This document shows, in pieces, positions 33,271-41,875 of a DNA stretch of 64,000 nt. The stretch comes from Collinsella aerofaciens (GTDB lineage Bacteria > Actinomycetota > Coriobacteriia > Coriobacteriales > Coriobacteriaceae), in the NCBI RefSeq assembly GCF_015670795.1, contig NZ_JADPCJ010000005.1, positions 1-64,000 on the forward strand. The letters are read 5' to 3'. The notes below the pieces were generated by a model. That model was not told the DNA's origin. It saw nothing but the letters and a program-made list of their open reading frames with translations, and did no database searches. How positions within the stretch are numbered: the stretch's first letter is position 1; the number at the start of each line of letters is the position of its first letter. Position numbers and translations under genes: made by a program.

Positions 33271-34119
33271 ATGCCAAGTTGGAACATTCATATCGCTCAG
33301 ACGGAGCGTTTGCTGGAGCGCACCGGTGCGCTTGCCAATAGCGTGCGCGACCGCAATGCCTTTTTGTTTGGCTGCGTGGTTCCGGATATCTTCGTGGGCT
33401 ATATGGTCCCTGGCATCGCCGATCCCATCCCGTACCGCATTACGCACTTTGCCAAGCCTGAGCCCATCCCAAAGCCTCGTGAGCATGAGTTCTGGGATAC
33501 CTATGTGGCACCGTTGCTTAAAAGTTCGCCCATCGGTGCGCCAGCCGCGGCGACCTCGATTATCGAGGAACGCGAGCGACTGAACCGCGTGCACTATCCC
33601 CAGCGCTACAAGGATGCCGAGCCGGTTGCCGGTCCCGGCGCCTGTGAGTTCTCGCTTGCGTCCGAGGACGTGGCGCAGTCGTTGCTCGATTTGACACTGG
33701 GTGTCTGGTCGCATCTGGTGGCCGATACCGTATGGAATACGCGCGTGAATCAGTACCTGGAGGTGCACGGCGGCAAGCCGTGCGAGGAGTTCCGCATTAA
33801 AAAGCAAGGCGACTTTGACTGGTTTGGCAAGACGCTGGGCATTGTTTCCATCCCGCGTGCGACCGATCGCCTGTATACCGCTGCGACGCGTTTTGGGCAG
33901 TATCCCATCCATAAAGAATATGTGCTCAAGACCATCGGCGTCATGCACGAGATTGTACGCGAAAACCCCGGTGAGCCCGACCATCCGCCATACCGCCTGC
34001 TAACCGAGGAGTTTTTCGATGCAACGTTTACCGAGGTCATCGAGCTGACCGAGGCGGGATTTGCGGCTCGCGCCGAATCGCCCGATGTGCCTGCGCTGCC
34101 CCTGATTGCTAGCTGCTAG
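33271..34119 (+). CDS. Zinc-dependent phospholipase C-like protein
   Basis: A 282-aa cytosolic-looking protein. The pattern PSWNIHIAQTERLL at the N-terminus, GCVVPDI, THF, and WSHLVADTVWN fits the zinc-dependent phospholipase C / S1-P1 nuclease-like fold, in which the N-terminal Trp, several His and Asp residues bind three zinc ions. No signal peptide is seen, unlike secreted phospholipases, so a housekeeping hydrolase is more likely. I prefer ATG 33271 to 33259, since GGGGGTGG lies before it. The stop shares the palindrome CTAG with the stop of the convergent gene. Confidence 0.65.
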   Translation: MPSWNIHIAQTERLLERTGALANSVRDRNAFLFGCVVPDIFVGYMVPGIADPIPYRITHFAKPEPIPKPREHEFWDTYVAPLLKSSPIGAPAAATSIIEERERLNRVHYPQRYKDAEPVAGPGACEFSLASEDVAQSLLDLTLGVWSHLVADTVWNTRVNQYLEVHGGKPCEEFRIKKQGDFDWFGKTLGIVSIPRATDRLYTAATRFGQYPIHKEYVLKTIGVMHEIVRENPGEPDHPPYRLLTEEFFDATFTEVIELTEAGFAARAESPDVPALPLIASC

Positions 34120-35189
34120 CTGGCCGGCCCGGCAGTGAATAGCTCAACCCAATCGACAAGTAGCTCTTGCCGTAAGGTATCTTCGGCAATGCGTTCCTGT
34201 TTGGTCTTTGGGATGTGGGGAAGCCCGGCCTTTTTATGGATGAGCTCGGCTATGTGGTCGAAGCTCTTCTTCTCCTTGATCTGGTCATAGGTAATTTGGA
34301 TGACGTCGTAGCCCATGCTTGTGAGTGCGGTGGCGCGCTCGGCATCGGAGAGGCTCGCGGCTTCGCTGTCGTGGGCAGAGCGGCCTTGGCATTCCAGAAT
34401 GACGCCCATGCTGTCGGTGGCGCTTTCGATGAGGATATCGGCGTAGCAGCAGGTTTTGTCATACAGCGAACGTGCGGCTTCACTGAGCGGGATGCGCGCG
34501 TTGTTGGCGATCTCGATGCCCTGGCCGCCCTCGTCGCGGGGGAGCGAGATAAGCATGGAGGTCTGTACTTCGAAGGGCGAGGCGGCCTGCCCCGTCATGT
34601 GCTCGGCCGCCCAGCGCAGTTGTTTGACGCCGCGCAGGCCTGCGGCTTGCTTGGCGAACGCGGCGATATCCGTTGCGGTAAGAAGCGGCGTGCGCTTCCA
34701 CAAGTTGGTGTCATTGCCCTTGGTGTCGTTAACTCGCTCCCAGCCGCAGTTGGGTGGAATGAACTTAAGCGAAATAGCTTCATCGAGTTGTTGTTGCGTT
34801 CGCTCGCAGGGCTTAAACACTGCAAAGGAGCCGCACGTCTCGTAGCAAGCCATGAGTAACTGGTTGCGTGAAACCTGCGTAGCAAGGTTGAGCAGCGTGA
34901 ACTCCGGTGACGTGACATCAAACCCATGTTCAGTCTGCCTAAACGACCCCGGAGGTGGTTCTTGGGTCAGGAGGTGCGATTTAAACAGGCTTCGCGACCC
35001 GGATTGTGCCCGAGTGAATACAAGCCTGTGAAGTGGTGCGTGAAGCAGGTCTTTTACAACTGCATGACTTCCGAGACCACAACATCTGCGATCCATATTG
35101 CCAAGGCTAATGGCGGGGTAAAGGCCTAATACCTGCGGCGGGATGCGGTAGTAGTTAAAGGCGGATTGCCCACAAAGCGTCAGGTCCAT
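34116..35189 (-). CDS. PD-(D/E)XK nuclease-like hypothetical protein (DUF559-like)
   Basis: A 357-aa protein. The C-terminal part contains YADILIE and ILECQGRSAHDS, resembling the D and E-x-Q/K catalytic positions of very-short-patch-repair-type (DUF559) nucleases. The helical N-terminal two thirds resembles other coriobacterial AbiEi-related proteins (SAFNYYRIPP, FTLLNLATQVSRNQLLMACYE). The interrupted gene at 8027 looks like a distant relative. Function is unknown; a link to defence or to toxin-antitoxin systems is inference. The start has GGAGGG about 5 nt upstream. It ends by overlapping the phospholipase-like gene by 4 bp. Confidence 0.6.
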   Translation of the reverse strand: MDLTLCGQSAFNYYRIPPQVLGLYPAISLGNMDRRCCGLGSHAVVKDLLHAPLHRLVFTRAQSGSRSLFKSHLLTQEPPPGSFRQTEHGFDVTSPEFTLLNLATQVSRNQLLMACYETCGSFAVFKPCERTQQQLDEAISLKFIPPNCGWERVNDTKGNDTNLWKRTPLLTATDIAAFAKQAAGLRGVKQLRWAAEHMTGQAASPFEVQTSMLISLPRDEGGQGIEIANNARIPLSEAARSLYDKTCCYADILIESATDSMGVILECQGRSAHDSEAASLSDAERATALTSMGYDVIQITYDQIKEKKSFDHIAELIHKKAGLPHIPKTKQERIAEDTLRQELLVDWVELFTAGPAS

Positions 35190-35243
35190 AATGCCCTCCT
35201 GGCCGAAATCATCTCTTTGAAGCGAGTGATGCCAGCGTCAATC

Positions 35244-35367
35244 CGGAAGTATGCGGCAAAATCTGAACCCTATGAGCGGACCTGGCTTTTGAGGCTAGTT
35301 TATCAGGCATTTTGTTGCGAAAAAACAGGGTGTGCTCGGAGGTTCCAGAATTTGCCGCATACTTCCG
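35244..35367. repeat. 124-bp palindromic intergenic element
   Basis: Near-perfect 22-bp inverted arms (35244-35265 and 35346-35367, one mismatch) begin CGGAAGTATGCGGCAAA. They enclose about 80 bp with a smaller inverted word, CCTGGCTTTT, matching AAAACCAGG just outside the right arm. No ORF is credible. It looks like a non-autonomous palindromic insertion in the 420-bp gap between a nuclease-like gene and pyk. Confidence 0.6.
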
Positions 35368-35549
35368 AAAACCAGGTCGATTTGGTTCTTGCTAAAACGA
35401 TTTATCAGCCCTGTGTGAGGTGTGGGTTTGCCACCGGGCGAACACTTTTAGCGCTTGGGGCTTTATTTTTTGGGCCTCGAAGGGTGGATTTCGCGCTTTT
35501 GGTAAAGAAATGAGTGCGTGTTTTGCCGTGCGGCGGCATTGGCACAGAA

Positions 35550-35584
35550 AAAGGGCCCGGAAGGCAATGCCTTCCGGGCCCTTT
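35550..35584. terminator. Terminator of pyk
   Basis: A perfect 17-bp inverted repeat, arms 35550-35566 and 35568-35584, has A5 on one side and T3 on the other. It lies 29 bp after the pyk stop on the minus strand. Confidence 0.8.
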
Positions 35585-35612
35585 GCAATGCAAATCTGCT
35601 TGCAAGTACGAT

Positions 35613-37073
35613 TTAGCGCACCTGAGCGACGTAAGCGACGTTGGTCGAGGAGACCTTGTCCTCGAGCTGGACGCTCATGCGGGGATCGCCGGCGGTAGCG
35701 ACGGTCAAATCGCCAGTCTTGACGTAGCCGAGCTCCTTAGCGGTCTCGATCGCCTTGACGATCGTGCCGTTGACGGTGCCCTGGGTAATCTCGGCCTGGT
35801 GCGGGATGACGCCCCAGTACATGATCATCTGCTGGACGGCCCACTCGTGGCGGGAGAACGCGCAGATCGGCATGTTGGGACGGAAGTGCGAGATCAGGCG
35901 AGCGGTACGACCGGTGGTCGTCGGCACGGTGATGCACTTGGCGCCAACGGTGGTGGCCATGTTCACAGCGGACATACCCACAACGTTGTTGACGACGCGG
36001 GTGCCGTGAGCGTCAGCCGGAACCTCGAGCGGAGCGTGAGCCGGGAGGTACTTCTCGGTCTCGAGAGCGATGCTGGCCTGCATCTTGACGGCCTCGACCG
36101 GGTACTTACCGGCAGCGGACTCGCCAGAGAGCATGACGGCGTCGGTGCCGTCGTAGATGGCGTTAGCGACGTCGGCAACCTCGGCGCGCGTCGGGCGCGG
36201 GTTCTGCTGCATGGAGTCGAGCATCTGCGTAGCGGTGATAACGGGCTTGTAGGCCGCGTTGCACTTGGCGATGATCTCCTTCTGGATGTGCGGAACGAGC
36301 TCGGGCTTGATCTCGATGCCCAGGTCGCCACGGGCGACCATGATGCCGTCGGAAGCCTCGAGAATCTCGTCGAAGTTCTCGACGCCCAGGGCGCACTCGA
36401 TCTTCGGGAAGATCGTCACGTGCTCGCCACCGTTCTCGCGGCAAAGCTTGCGGATGCCGCGGACGGACTCGCCGTCACGGATGAAGGAAGCGGCGATGTA
36501 GTCGATGTTCTCGGTCAGGCCAAAGAGGATGTCCTGACGATCGCGCTCGGTGATGGCGGGCAGAGAGATGTTGACGTTGGGCATGTTGACGCCCTTGCGC
36601 TCGCCGATCAGGCCGTCGTTCTTAACGACGCAGGTCATGTCCTGGCCGTCGACGGACTCGACCTCGAGGGCAACCAGGCCGTCATCGATCAGGATGAGGG
36701 AGCCCTTCTCGACCTCGGAGGGCAGGGCCAGGTAGTCGAGGGAGATGTGCTCAGCGGTGCCGTGGAAATCCTCGGACGTGGGCTGAGCGGTGACGACGAT
36801 CTTGTCGCCGGTCTTGACGGCAACCTTCTTGCCGTCGACCAGAAGGCCGGTGCGGACCTCGGGGCCCTTGGTGTCGAGCAGGATGCCGACGGGCAGACCG
36901 AGCTCCTTGGAAATACGACGGACGCGCTCGATGCGACCGTGGTGCTCGTCGTAGGATCCGTGCGAGAAGTTAAAACGGGCGACGTTCATGCCCGCCTTGA
37001 TCATCTCACGGATGGTCTCGTCGCTATCGCAGGCGGGACCCATGGTGCATACAATCTTAGTGCGCTTGTACAT
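35613..37073 (-). CDS. pyk: Pyruvate kinase
   Basis: A 486-aa glycolytic enzyme that makes pyruvate and ATP from phosphoenolpyruvate. The N-terminal TKIVCTMGPA and the catalytic-loop NFSHGSYDEH are present, as are the active-site Lys region IFPKIE, the signature MVARGDLGIE and DAVMLSGESAAGKYP. A C-terminal allosteric domain follows (about 360-486). Length is normal. The start at 37071-37073 has GGAGG about 6 nt upstream. It appears monocistronic, with TATAAT at 37137-37142 (minus strand) and a strong terminator. Confidence 0.96.
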   Translation of the reverse strand: MYKRTKIVCTMGPACDSDETIREMIKAGMNVARFNFSHGSYDEHHGRIERVRRISKELGLPVGILLDTKGPEVRTGLLVDGKKVAVKTGDKIVVTAQPTSEDFHGTAEHISLDYLALPSEVEKGSLILIDDGLVALEVESVDGQDMTCVVKNDGLIGERKGVNMPNVNISLPAITERDRQDILFGLTENIDYIAASFIRDGESVRGIRKLCRENGGEHVTIFPKIECALGVENFDEILEASDGIMVARGDLGIEIKPELVPHIQKEIIAKCNAAYKPVITATQMLDSMQQNPRPTRAEVADVANAIYDGTDAVMLSGESAAGKYPVEAVKMQASIALETEKYLPAHAPLEVPADAHGTRVVNNVVGMSAVNMATTVGAKCITVPTTTGRTARLISHFRPNMPICAFSRHEWAVQQMIMYWGVIPHQAEITQGTVNGTIVKAIETAKELGYVKTGDLTVATAGDPRMSVQLEDKVSSTNVAYVAQVR

Positions 37074-37136
37074 TCAGACCTCCATCTGACATCGTCTTGC
37101 GCTGATAGATAAACCATAAGAAATAAAACTGAGATG

Positions 37137-37142
37137 ATTATA
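37137..37142 (-). promoter_or_regulatory. -10 box of pyk
   Basis: A perfect TATAAT on the minus strand, 64 bp upstream of the start codon. I see no clear -35. The AT-rich stretch 37143-37367 holds no credible gene and no further signal I can name. Confidence 0.5.
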
Positions 37143-37367
37143 ACGAAATGACGACCGAACACCCCCAAAAATCGACCGTATGCCGAATTAGAAGTTCATT
37201 TTTTGCGGTAAAAACGGTATATGAAAAAACTTTATCAACCGTTCTGACCGCTGCTATCTGGGCGATATTTCAGTTTGACGATGCGCCGAAGGAAAAACGT
37301 TTTATCAATGTTGAGCATCACACGGTCTGCATCGTTGCACTCGAGCCGTGTTTCCAATTGGAATGTT

Positions 37368-37397
37368 TTGGCTAGACGCGCCGCTTTGGGGTACCAT
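37368..37397 (+). promoter_or_regulatory. Promoter of the P-type ATPase
   Basis: TTGGCT (37368-37373) and TACCAT (37392-37397) are 18 bp apart. The predicted start at about 37404 gives a leader of about 112 nt. Confidence 0.5.
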
Positions 37398-37403
37398 AGC
37401 TCC

Positions 37404-37515
37404 ACTATCAACTGCCGCTCAGCACGGCAGCCTTGATGAGCCCTTGCCCTTCTCCTGGGAATTATGATCGGGCATCAATCTGCTGAGTGGCCCGAATCCC
37501 AGGAGGGGACTCTAT
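37404..37515 (+). ncRNA. Structured mRNA leader with kissing loops, P-type ATPase
   Basis: Hairpin 1 is CTGCCG (37412-37417) with CGGCAG (37425-37430) and loop CTCAGCA (37418-37424). Hairpin 2 has an outer 9-bp stem, CTCCTGGGA (37452-37460) with TCCCAGGAG (37497-37505), and an inner 6-bp stem, TCGGGC (37468-37473) with GCCCGA (37490-37495). Its 16-nt loop contains TGCTGAG (37481-37487), the exact complement of loop 1. The outer stem pairs AGGAG of the Shine-Dalgarno. An alternative stem, TTGATG (37433-37438) with CATCAA (37473-37478), would break hairpin 2. This is the layout of a translational switch. The ligand is unknown; I do not recognise a named riboswitch class. Confidence 0.55.
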
Positions 37516-40197
37516 ATGCAAAAGGAATACCTGTCCGCCGCGGCGGAGGTACTCAGCGACCAAGGTGTCGATGAGTACCTCGGCCTGAGCAACGACGAGG
37601 CGTCGTCGCGCCTCGCCAAGACAGGCCCTAACAAGCTCGAGGAAGCCGAGAAGACACCGTTGTGGAAGCGCTTCTTTGAGCAGATGGCCGATCCCATGGT
37701 CATCATGCTGATCGTTGCCGCCGTCATCAGTGCACTCACGGGCATGGTCAAGGGCGAGGCGGACTTTGCCGACGTCGCCATCATCATGTTCGTCGTTATC
37801 GTCAACTCGGTGCTGGGCGTGGTTCAGGAGGCCAAGAGCGAGGAGGCTCTCGAGGCCCTGCAGGAGATGAGCGCGGCGCAGTCCAAGGTGCTGCGCGACG
37901 GCAAGCTCGTGCACCTGCCGAGCGCCGAGCTCGTGCCCGGTGACGTGATCATGCTCGAGGCGGGCGACTCCGTCCCGGCCGACTGCCGCGTGCTCGAGAG
38001 CGCCACGATGAAGATCGAGGAGGCCGCCCTTACCGGCGAGTCCGTGCCCGTCGAGAAGCATGCCAACGTGATTGAGCTCGCCGCTGGCACCGACGACGTG
38101 CCGCTCGGCGACCGCAAGAACATGTGCTACATGGGTTCCACCGTGGTATACGGCCGCGGCCGCGCCGTCGTGGTCGGCACCGGCATGAACACCGAGATGG
38201 GTAAGATCGCCGGCGCCCTGGCCGAGGCCAAGGAAGAGCTCACGCCGCTGCAGGTGAAGCTTGCCGAGCTCAGCCGCATCCTCACCATCATGGTTATCGT
38301 CATCTGCGTCGTCATCTTTGGTGTCGACATCATCCGCCACGGCGTGGGCAACGTTCTCACCGATCCGACCGCGCTGCTCGACACCTTTATGGTCGCTGTC
38401 TCGCTCGCCGTCGCCGCCATCCCTGAGGGCCTGGTTGCCGTCGTGACCATCGTGCTGTCGCTTGGCGTGACCAAGATGGCCAAGCGTCAGGCAATCATCC
38501 GCAAGCTCTCTGCCGTCGAGACCCTTGGCTGCACGCAGACCATCTGCTCCGACAAGACCGGTACCCTTACCCAAAACAAGATGACCGTCGTCAAGCACGA
38601 GCTCGCCGCGCCTAAGGAGAAGTTCCTGGCCGGTATGGCTCTGTGCTCCGATGCCCAGTGGGACGAGGAGCTGGGCGAGGCCGTGGGCGAGCCGACTGAG
38701 TGCGCGCTCGTCAACGACGCCGGCAAGGCGGGGCTCACCGGCCTGACCGCCGAGCACCCGCGTGTGGGCGAGGCCCCGTTCGACTCCGGCCGCAAGATGA
38801 TGTCCGTGGTCGTCGAGACCCTGGATGGCGAGTATGAGCAGTACACCAAGGGCGCGCCCGACGTGGTGATCGGCCTGTGCACCCATATCTACGACGGCGA
38901 CAAGGTCGTTCCGCTGACCGAGGAGCGTCGTGCCGAGCTCGTGGCCGCCAACAAGGCCATGGCCGACGAGGCCCTGCGCGTACTGGCGCTGGCAAGTCGC
39001 ACCTACACCGAGGTCCCGGACGACTGCAGCCCCGCTGCGCTCGAGCACGACCTGGTCTTCTGCGGCCTGTCTGGCATGATTGACCCGGTTCGCCCCGAGG
39101 TCGCCGACGCCATCCGCGAGGCGCACGACGCCGGTATCCGCACCGTCATGATCACGGGCGACCACATCGACACCGCCGTGGCCATCGCCAAGCAGCTGGG
39201 CATCGTCACCGATCGCAGCCAGGCCATCACCGGTGCCGACCTCGATCGCATGAGCGACGAGGAACTCGACGCGCACATCGAGGACTACGGCGTGTATGCC
39301 CGCGTCCAGCCCGAGCATAAGACACGCATCGTCGAGGCTTGGAAGTCGCGCGACCAGATCGTGGCCATGACGGGCGACGGCGTCAACGACGCCCCGTCCA
39401 TCAAGCGCGCCGACATCGGCGTTGGCATGGGCATCACCGGTACCGATGTCACCAAGAACGTCGCCGACATGGTGCTTGCCGACGACAATTTCGCCACCAT
39501 CATCGGTGCCTGCGAAGAGGGCCGTCGCATCTACGACAACATCCGCAAGGTCATTCAGTTCCTGCTTTCGGCCAACCTTGCCGAGGTCTTCTCGGTATTC
39601 ATCGCCACGCTCATCGGCTTTACCATCTTCCAGCCGGTGCAGCTGCTGTGGGTGAACCTGGTCACCGATTGCTTCCCCGCGCTCGCGCTGGGCATGGAGG
39701 ACGCCGAGGGCGACATCATGAAGCGCAAGCCGCGCAACGCCAAGGACGGTGTCTTTGCCGGACATATGGGTCTGGACTGCGTGGTCCAGGGCCTAATCAT
39801 CACCGTGCTGGTGCTGGCGAGCTTCTTTGTGGGCGTGTACTTTGACATGGGCTACATCCACATCGCCGATATGATCGCCGGCAATGCCGACGAGGAAGGC
39901 GTGATGATGGCGTTCATCACGCTCAACATGGTCGAGATTTTCCACTGCTTCAATATGCGCAGCCGTCGTGCGTCGCTGTTCACCATGAAGAAGCAGAACA
40001 AGTGGCTGTGGGCTTCCGCCGCGCTGGCACTGGTGCTGACGGTGATCGTGACCGTGCAGCCGACGCTTGCCGAGATGTTCTTTGGCCCCGTGACGCTTGA
40101 GCTCAAGGGCGTTCTTGCCGCGCTGGGCCTGGCCTTCCTGATCATCCCGCTGATGGAGATCTACAAGGCGATCATGCGCGCTGTGGAGAAAGAGTAA
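37516..40197 (+). CDS. Calcium-type (P2) cation-transporting P-type ATPase
   Basis: An 893-aa membrane pump. It has a cation ATPase N-terminal domain, then TGES (173-176) in the actuator domain, PEGL (303-306) in helix 4, the phosphorylated Asp in DKTGT (346-350), MTGDGVNDAP in the hinge, and a C-terminal set of helices. Helix 6 reads NLVTDCFPALALG, close to the SERCA/PMCA calcium-site helix NLVTD-x-x-PA-x-ALG. The full set of about ten helices fits. Calcium export is the best prediction; manganese is a common alternative in bacterial members. It is monocistronic with a structured leader and a strong terminator. Confidence 0.92.
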   Translation: MQKEYLSAAAEVLSDQGVDEYLGLSNDEASSRLAKTGPNKLEEAEKTPLWKRFFEQMADPMVIMLIVAAVISALTGMVKGEADFADVAIIMFVVIVNSVLGVVQEAKSEEALEALQEMSAAQSKVLRDGKLVHLPSAELVPGDVIMLEAGDSVPADCRVLESATMKIEEAALTGESVPVEKHANVIELAAGTDDVPLGDRKNMCYMGSTVVYGRGRAVVVGTGMNTEMGKIAGALAEAKEELTPLQVKLAELSRILTIMVIVICVVIFGVDIIRHGVGNVLTDPTALLDTFMVAVSLAVAAIPEGLVAVVTIVLSLGVTKMAKRQAIIRKLSAVETLGCTQTICSDKTGTLTQNKMTVVKHELAAPKEKFLAGMALCSDAQWDEELGEAVGEPTECALVNDAGKAGLTGLTAEHPRVGEAPFDSGRKMMSVVVETLDGEYEQYTKGAPDVVIGLCTHIYDGDKVVPLTEERRAELVAANKAMADEALRVLALASRTYTEVPDDCSPAALEHDLVFCGLSGMIDPVRPEVADAIREAHDAGIRTVMITGDHIDTAVAIAKQLGIVTDRSQAITGADLDRMSDEELDAHIEDYGVYARVQPEHKTRIVEAWKSRDQIVAMTGDGVNDAPSIKRADIGVGMGITGTDVTKNVADMVLADDNFATIIGACEEGRRIYDNIRKVIQFLLSANLAEVFSVFIATLIGFTIFQPVQLLWVNLVTDCFPALALGMEDAEGDIMKRKPRNAKDGVFAGHMGLDCVVQGLIITVLVLASFFVGVYFDMGYIHIADMIAGNADEEGVMMAFITLNMVEIFHCFNMRSRRASLFTMKKQNKWLWASAALALVLTVIVTVQPTLAEMFFGPVTLELKGVLAALGLAFLIIPLMEIYKAIMRAVEKE

Positions 40198-40209
40198 CGT
40201 ACCTGTCCG

Positions 40210-40292
40210 GGCCTGCCCCACGCCCTTTCTCCCTCACTGGTCCTCGCGCTTCGCGCTGCGGGATCGTTCGGGAGAAAGGGCTTCCGGGGCGG
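40210..40292. repeat. Long GC-rich intergenic hairpin
   Basis: A perfect 12-bp stem, GCCCTTTCTCCC (40222-40233) and GGGAGAAAGGGC (40270-40281), is extended outward by GCCCC with GGGGC and carries an inner GCGC-TTCG-CGC hairpin. There is no T-run. It lies just after the P-ATPase stop and before the true terminator. Confidence 0.5.
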
Positions 40293-40356
40293 GCCCTGCG
40301 GTATCCTTGCTGGCTTTTCTCCCGCGCGGATGATAAAGGGCTGAGGGAAAGTTTGT

Positions 40357-40390
40357 GAGCTGGTCGGGCTTTGCCCGGCCAGCTCTTTTT
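40357..40390 (+). terminator. Terminator of the P-type ATPase
   Basis: A 13-bp stem (40357-40369 with 40373-40385, one G-U mismatch position) has loop TTT and is followed by T5. It ends 49 bp before the rsgA start. Confidence 0.85.
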
Positions 40391-40438
40391 GATTTAAAAT
40401 ACCTGCTCAGTTGTGATTTATGGTGCTGGGAGGCGCTT

Positions 40439-41623
40439 GTGGGCAAGGCTAAGGCTAAGGCGAAGAAAAAGACGACGGGGGCGCGGGCTAAGCGCGATCG
40501 TCGTCGGAAGCTCGCGACCGAGGCTCCCGTATCTGCTGAGGAGCTGCTGGCAAGCGTGCCGGGGCTTGACGCGCTGCAGGACGTTCCGGCGTTTGATGAC
40601 CTGCCAGTCGATGAAACCCAGCAGACTGCCTTTGATGATTTCTGCGCACATGCCGAGGAGCCCGAGCAGATGCGGCTGGGTGCCGTGGTGCGCTTGGATC
40701 GCGGGTTTCCGCTGGTGGCGACTGCCGACGACACCTTCCGCGCCGAGCATGCCGTGGGGTTTGCCAAGTCGCGCGGCGAGGACGAGGTCCTGTTGCCTGC
40801 CGTGGGCGACCGTGTGGCGGTGCGCCGCGCTCCCGGGCACGATATGGGCGTGATTGAGTGCGTGCTGCCGCGCCGTACGAGCTTTGAGCGTTGGCGCGGC
40901 CGTGCCCGTGGAGAGCGCCAGGTGCTCTGCTCCAACGTGGATAGCGTGCTAATCGTGCAGGCGCTCGGTGCCGGCGAGGTGCTGCTCGACCGCGTGGCGC
41001 GCTCGCTGGTGTTGGCGCTCGACTGCGATGCCGAACCGGTGGTGGTGCTCACCAAAGCTGATCGCTGCGATGCCGAGGAGCTCGAGCGCGATCTGGACCG
41101 CATGCGCCGCCTGGTGGGTCCGGACGTGCGCGTGATCGTGACGTCCTCTGCCGAGGGGCGCGGCCTGGACGAGGTTCGTTCCTGCGTGCCTGCCGGGAGC
41201 TGCGCCATGATTCTGGGCGAGTCGGGTGCCGGCAAGTCGACGCTGCTCAATGCGCTGCTGGGCCACGATACGTTGGCGACTGGCGGTGTGCGCGAACGCG
41301 ACGACCAGGGCCGTCACACTACCGTCGCGCGCGTGATGGTGGCACTGCCGGGCGACGCCGGCGTGATCGCCGATGCCCCGGGCCTGCGCAGCTTACCGCT
41401 CGTGGGTCACGAGCGGGGTCTGGCGCGCGCCTTCCCCGAGATTGTCGAGGCATCGCGCGCGTGCCGGTTTGGCGATTGCACGCATACCCATGAGCCGGGT
41501 TGTGCCGTTCGCGAGGCCGAGGACGCCGGGCAGATCGACAGCCTGCGTTTGGAAACGTTCCAAAACCTGGCGTCATCCATGCGCGTGAGTGCTCAAATGC
41601 TCGATCCCGATGTCCACCTGTAA
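40439..41623 (+). CDS. rsgA: Ribosome small-subunit-dependent GTPase RsgA
   Basis: A 394-aa circularly permuted GTPase that helps 30S subunit maturation. An OB-fold comes first (about 70-160), then the permuted G-domain with G4 TKAD before G1 GESGAGKST and G3 DAPG. A C-terminal zinc finger follows (CRFGDCTHTHEPGC, about 340-355). The first 60 residues are Lys/Arg-rich and longer than usual. I chose GTG at 40439-40441, with GGGAGG 5-6 nt upstream, because the longer ORF from 40355 begins inside the preceding terminator. Confidence 0.93.
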   Translation: MGKAKAKAKKKTTGARAKRDRRRKLATEAPVSAEELLASVPGLDALQDVPAFDDLPVDETQQTAFDDFCAHAEEPEQMRLGAVVRLDRGFPLVATADDTFRAEHAVGFAKSRGEDEVLLPAVGDRVAVRRAPGHDMGVIECVLPRRTSFERWRGRARGERQVLCSNVDSVLIVQALGAGEVLLDRVARSLVLALDCDAEPVVVLTKADRCDAEELERDLDRMRRLVGPDVRVIVTSSAEGRGLDEVRSCVPAGSCAMILGESGAGKSTLLNALLGHDTLATGGVRERDDQGRHTTVARVMVALPGDAGVIADAPGLRSLPLVGHERGLARAFPEIVEASRACRFGDCTHTHEPGCAVREAEDAGQIDSLRLETFQNLASSMRVSAQMLDPDVHL

Positions 41624-41640
41624 TTGATTTTTCCTATGAC

Positions 41641-41675
41641 AGCCGTCTTCCAACTGTTCGGGAGACGGCTTTTTT
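41641..41675 (+). terminator. Terminator of rsgA
   Basis: An 11-bp stem, AGCCGTCTTCC (41641-41651) and GGGAGACGGCT (41660-41670, one G-U), is followed by T5 or more. It lies 17 bp after the rsgA stop. Confidence 0.85.
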
Positions 41676-41713
41676 GCTGCGAAAAAGCCTCGAAACATGC
41701 AGTTTGCTGACGT

Positions 41714-41795
41714 GCTGACCAAAACCTTGCCACGAGCTTGACGGGCTGGTTAGTTTTTGGTCAGCGATTGGTTTGACATCGAAAACCGAGATCGC
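41714..41795 (+). promoter_or_regulatory. Control region of the Tad operon
   Basis: A perfect 11-bp inverted pair, GCTGACCAAAA (41714-41724) and TTTTGGTCAGC (41755-41765), lies upstream of TTGACA (41773-41778). The pair may be an operator with well-spaced half sites. The -10 at the right distance is weak, so the operon may need an activator. The leader from about 41800 to 41875 shows nothing else. Confidence 0.45.
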
Positions 41796-41875
41796 GATTG
41801 CGCCGCTTTGCACTCTGACCACCCAGACAATGGTGGTACGGGCATTCGCCCGGCACTGCCATGAGAGGAGCGGCC

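Noticed and set aside
35514-37112. Plus-strand frame of over 500 codons across pyk
   Set aside because: Antisense shadow of pyruvate kinase; no ribosome site and unnatural Asp/Gly/Val/Leu composition.
37148-37375. 75-codon ORF upstream of the P-ATPase
   Set aside because: No ribosome site, atypical codon use in an AT-rich promoter region, and no recognisable features.
37462-39765. Minus-strand frame of 767 codons across the P-ATPase
   Set aside because: Shadow of the pump gene; His/Gly/Asp-rich translation of the reverse strand with no domain.
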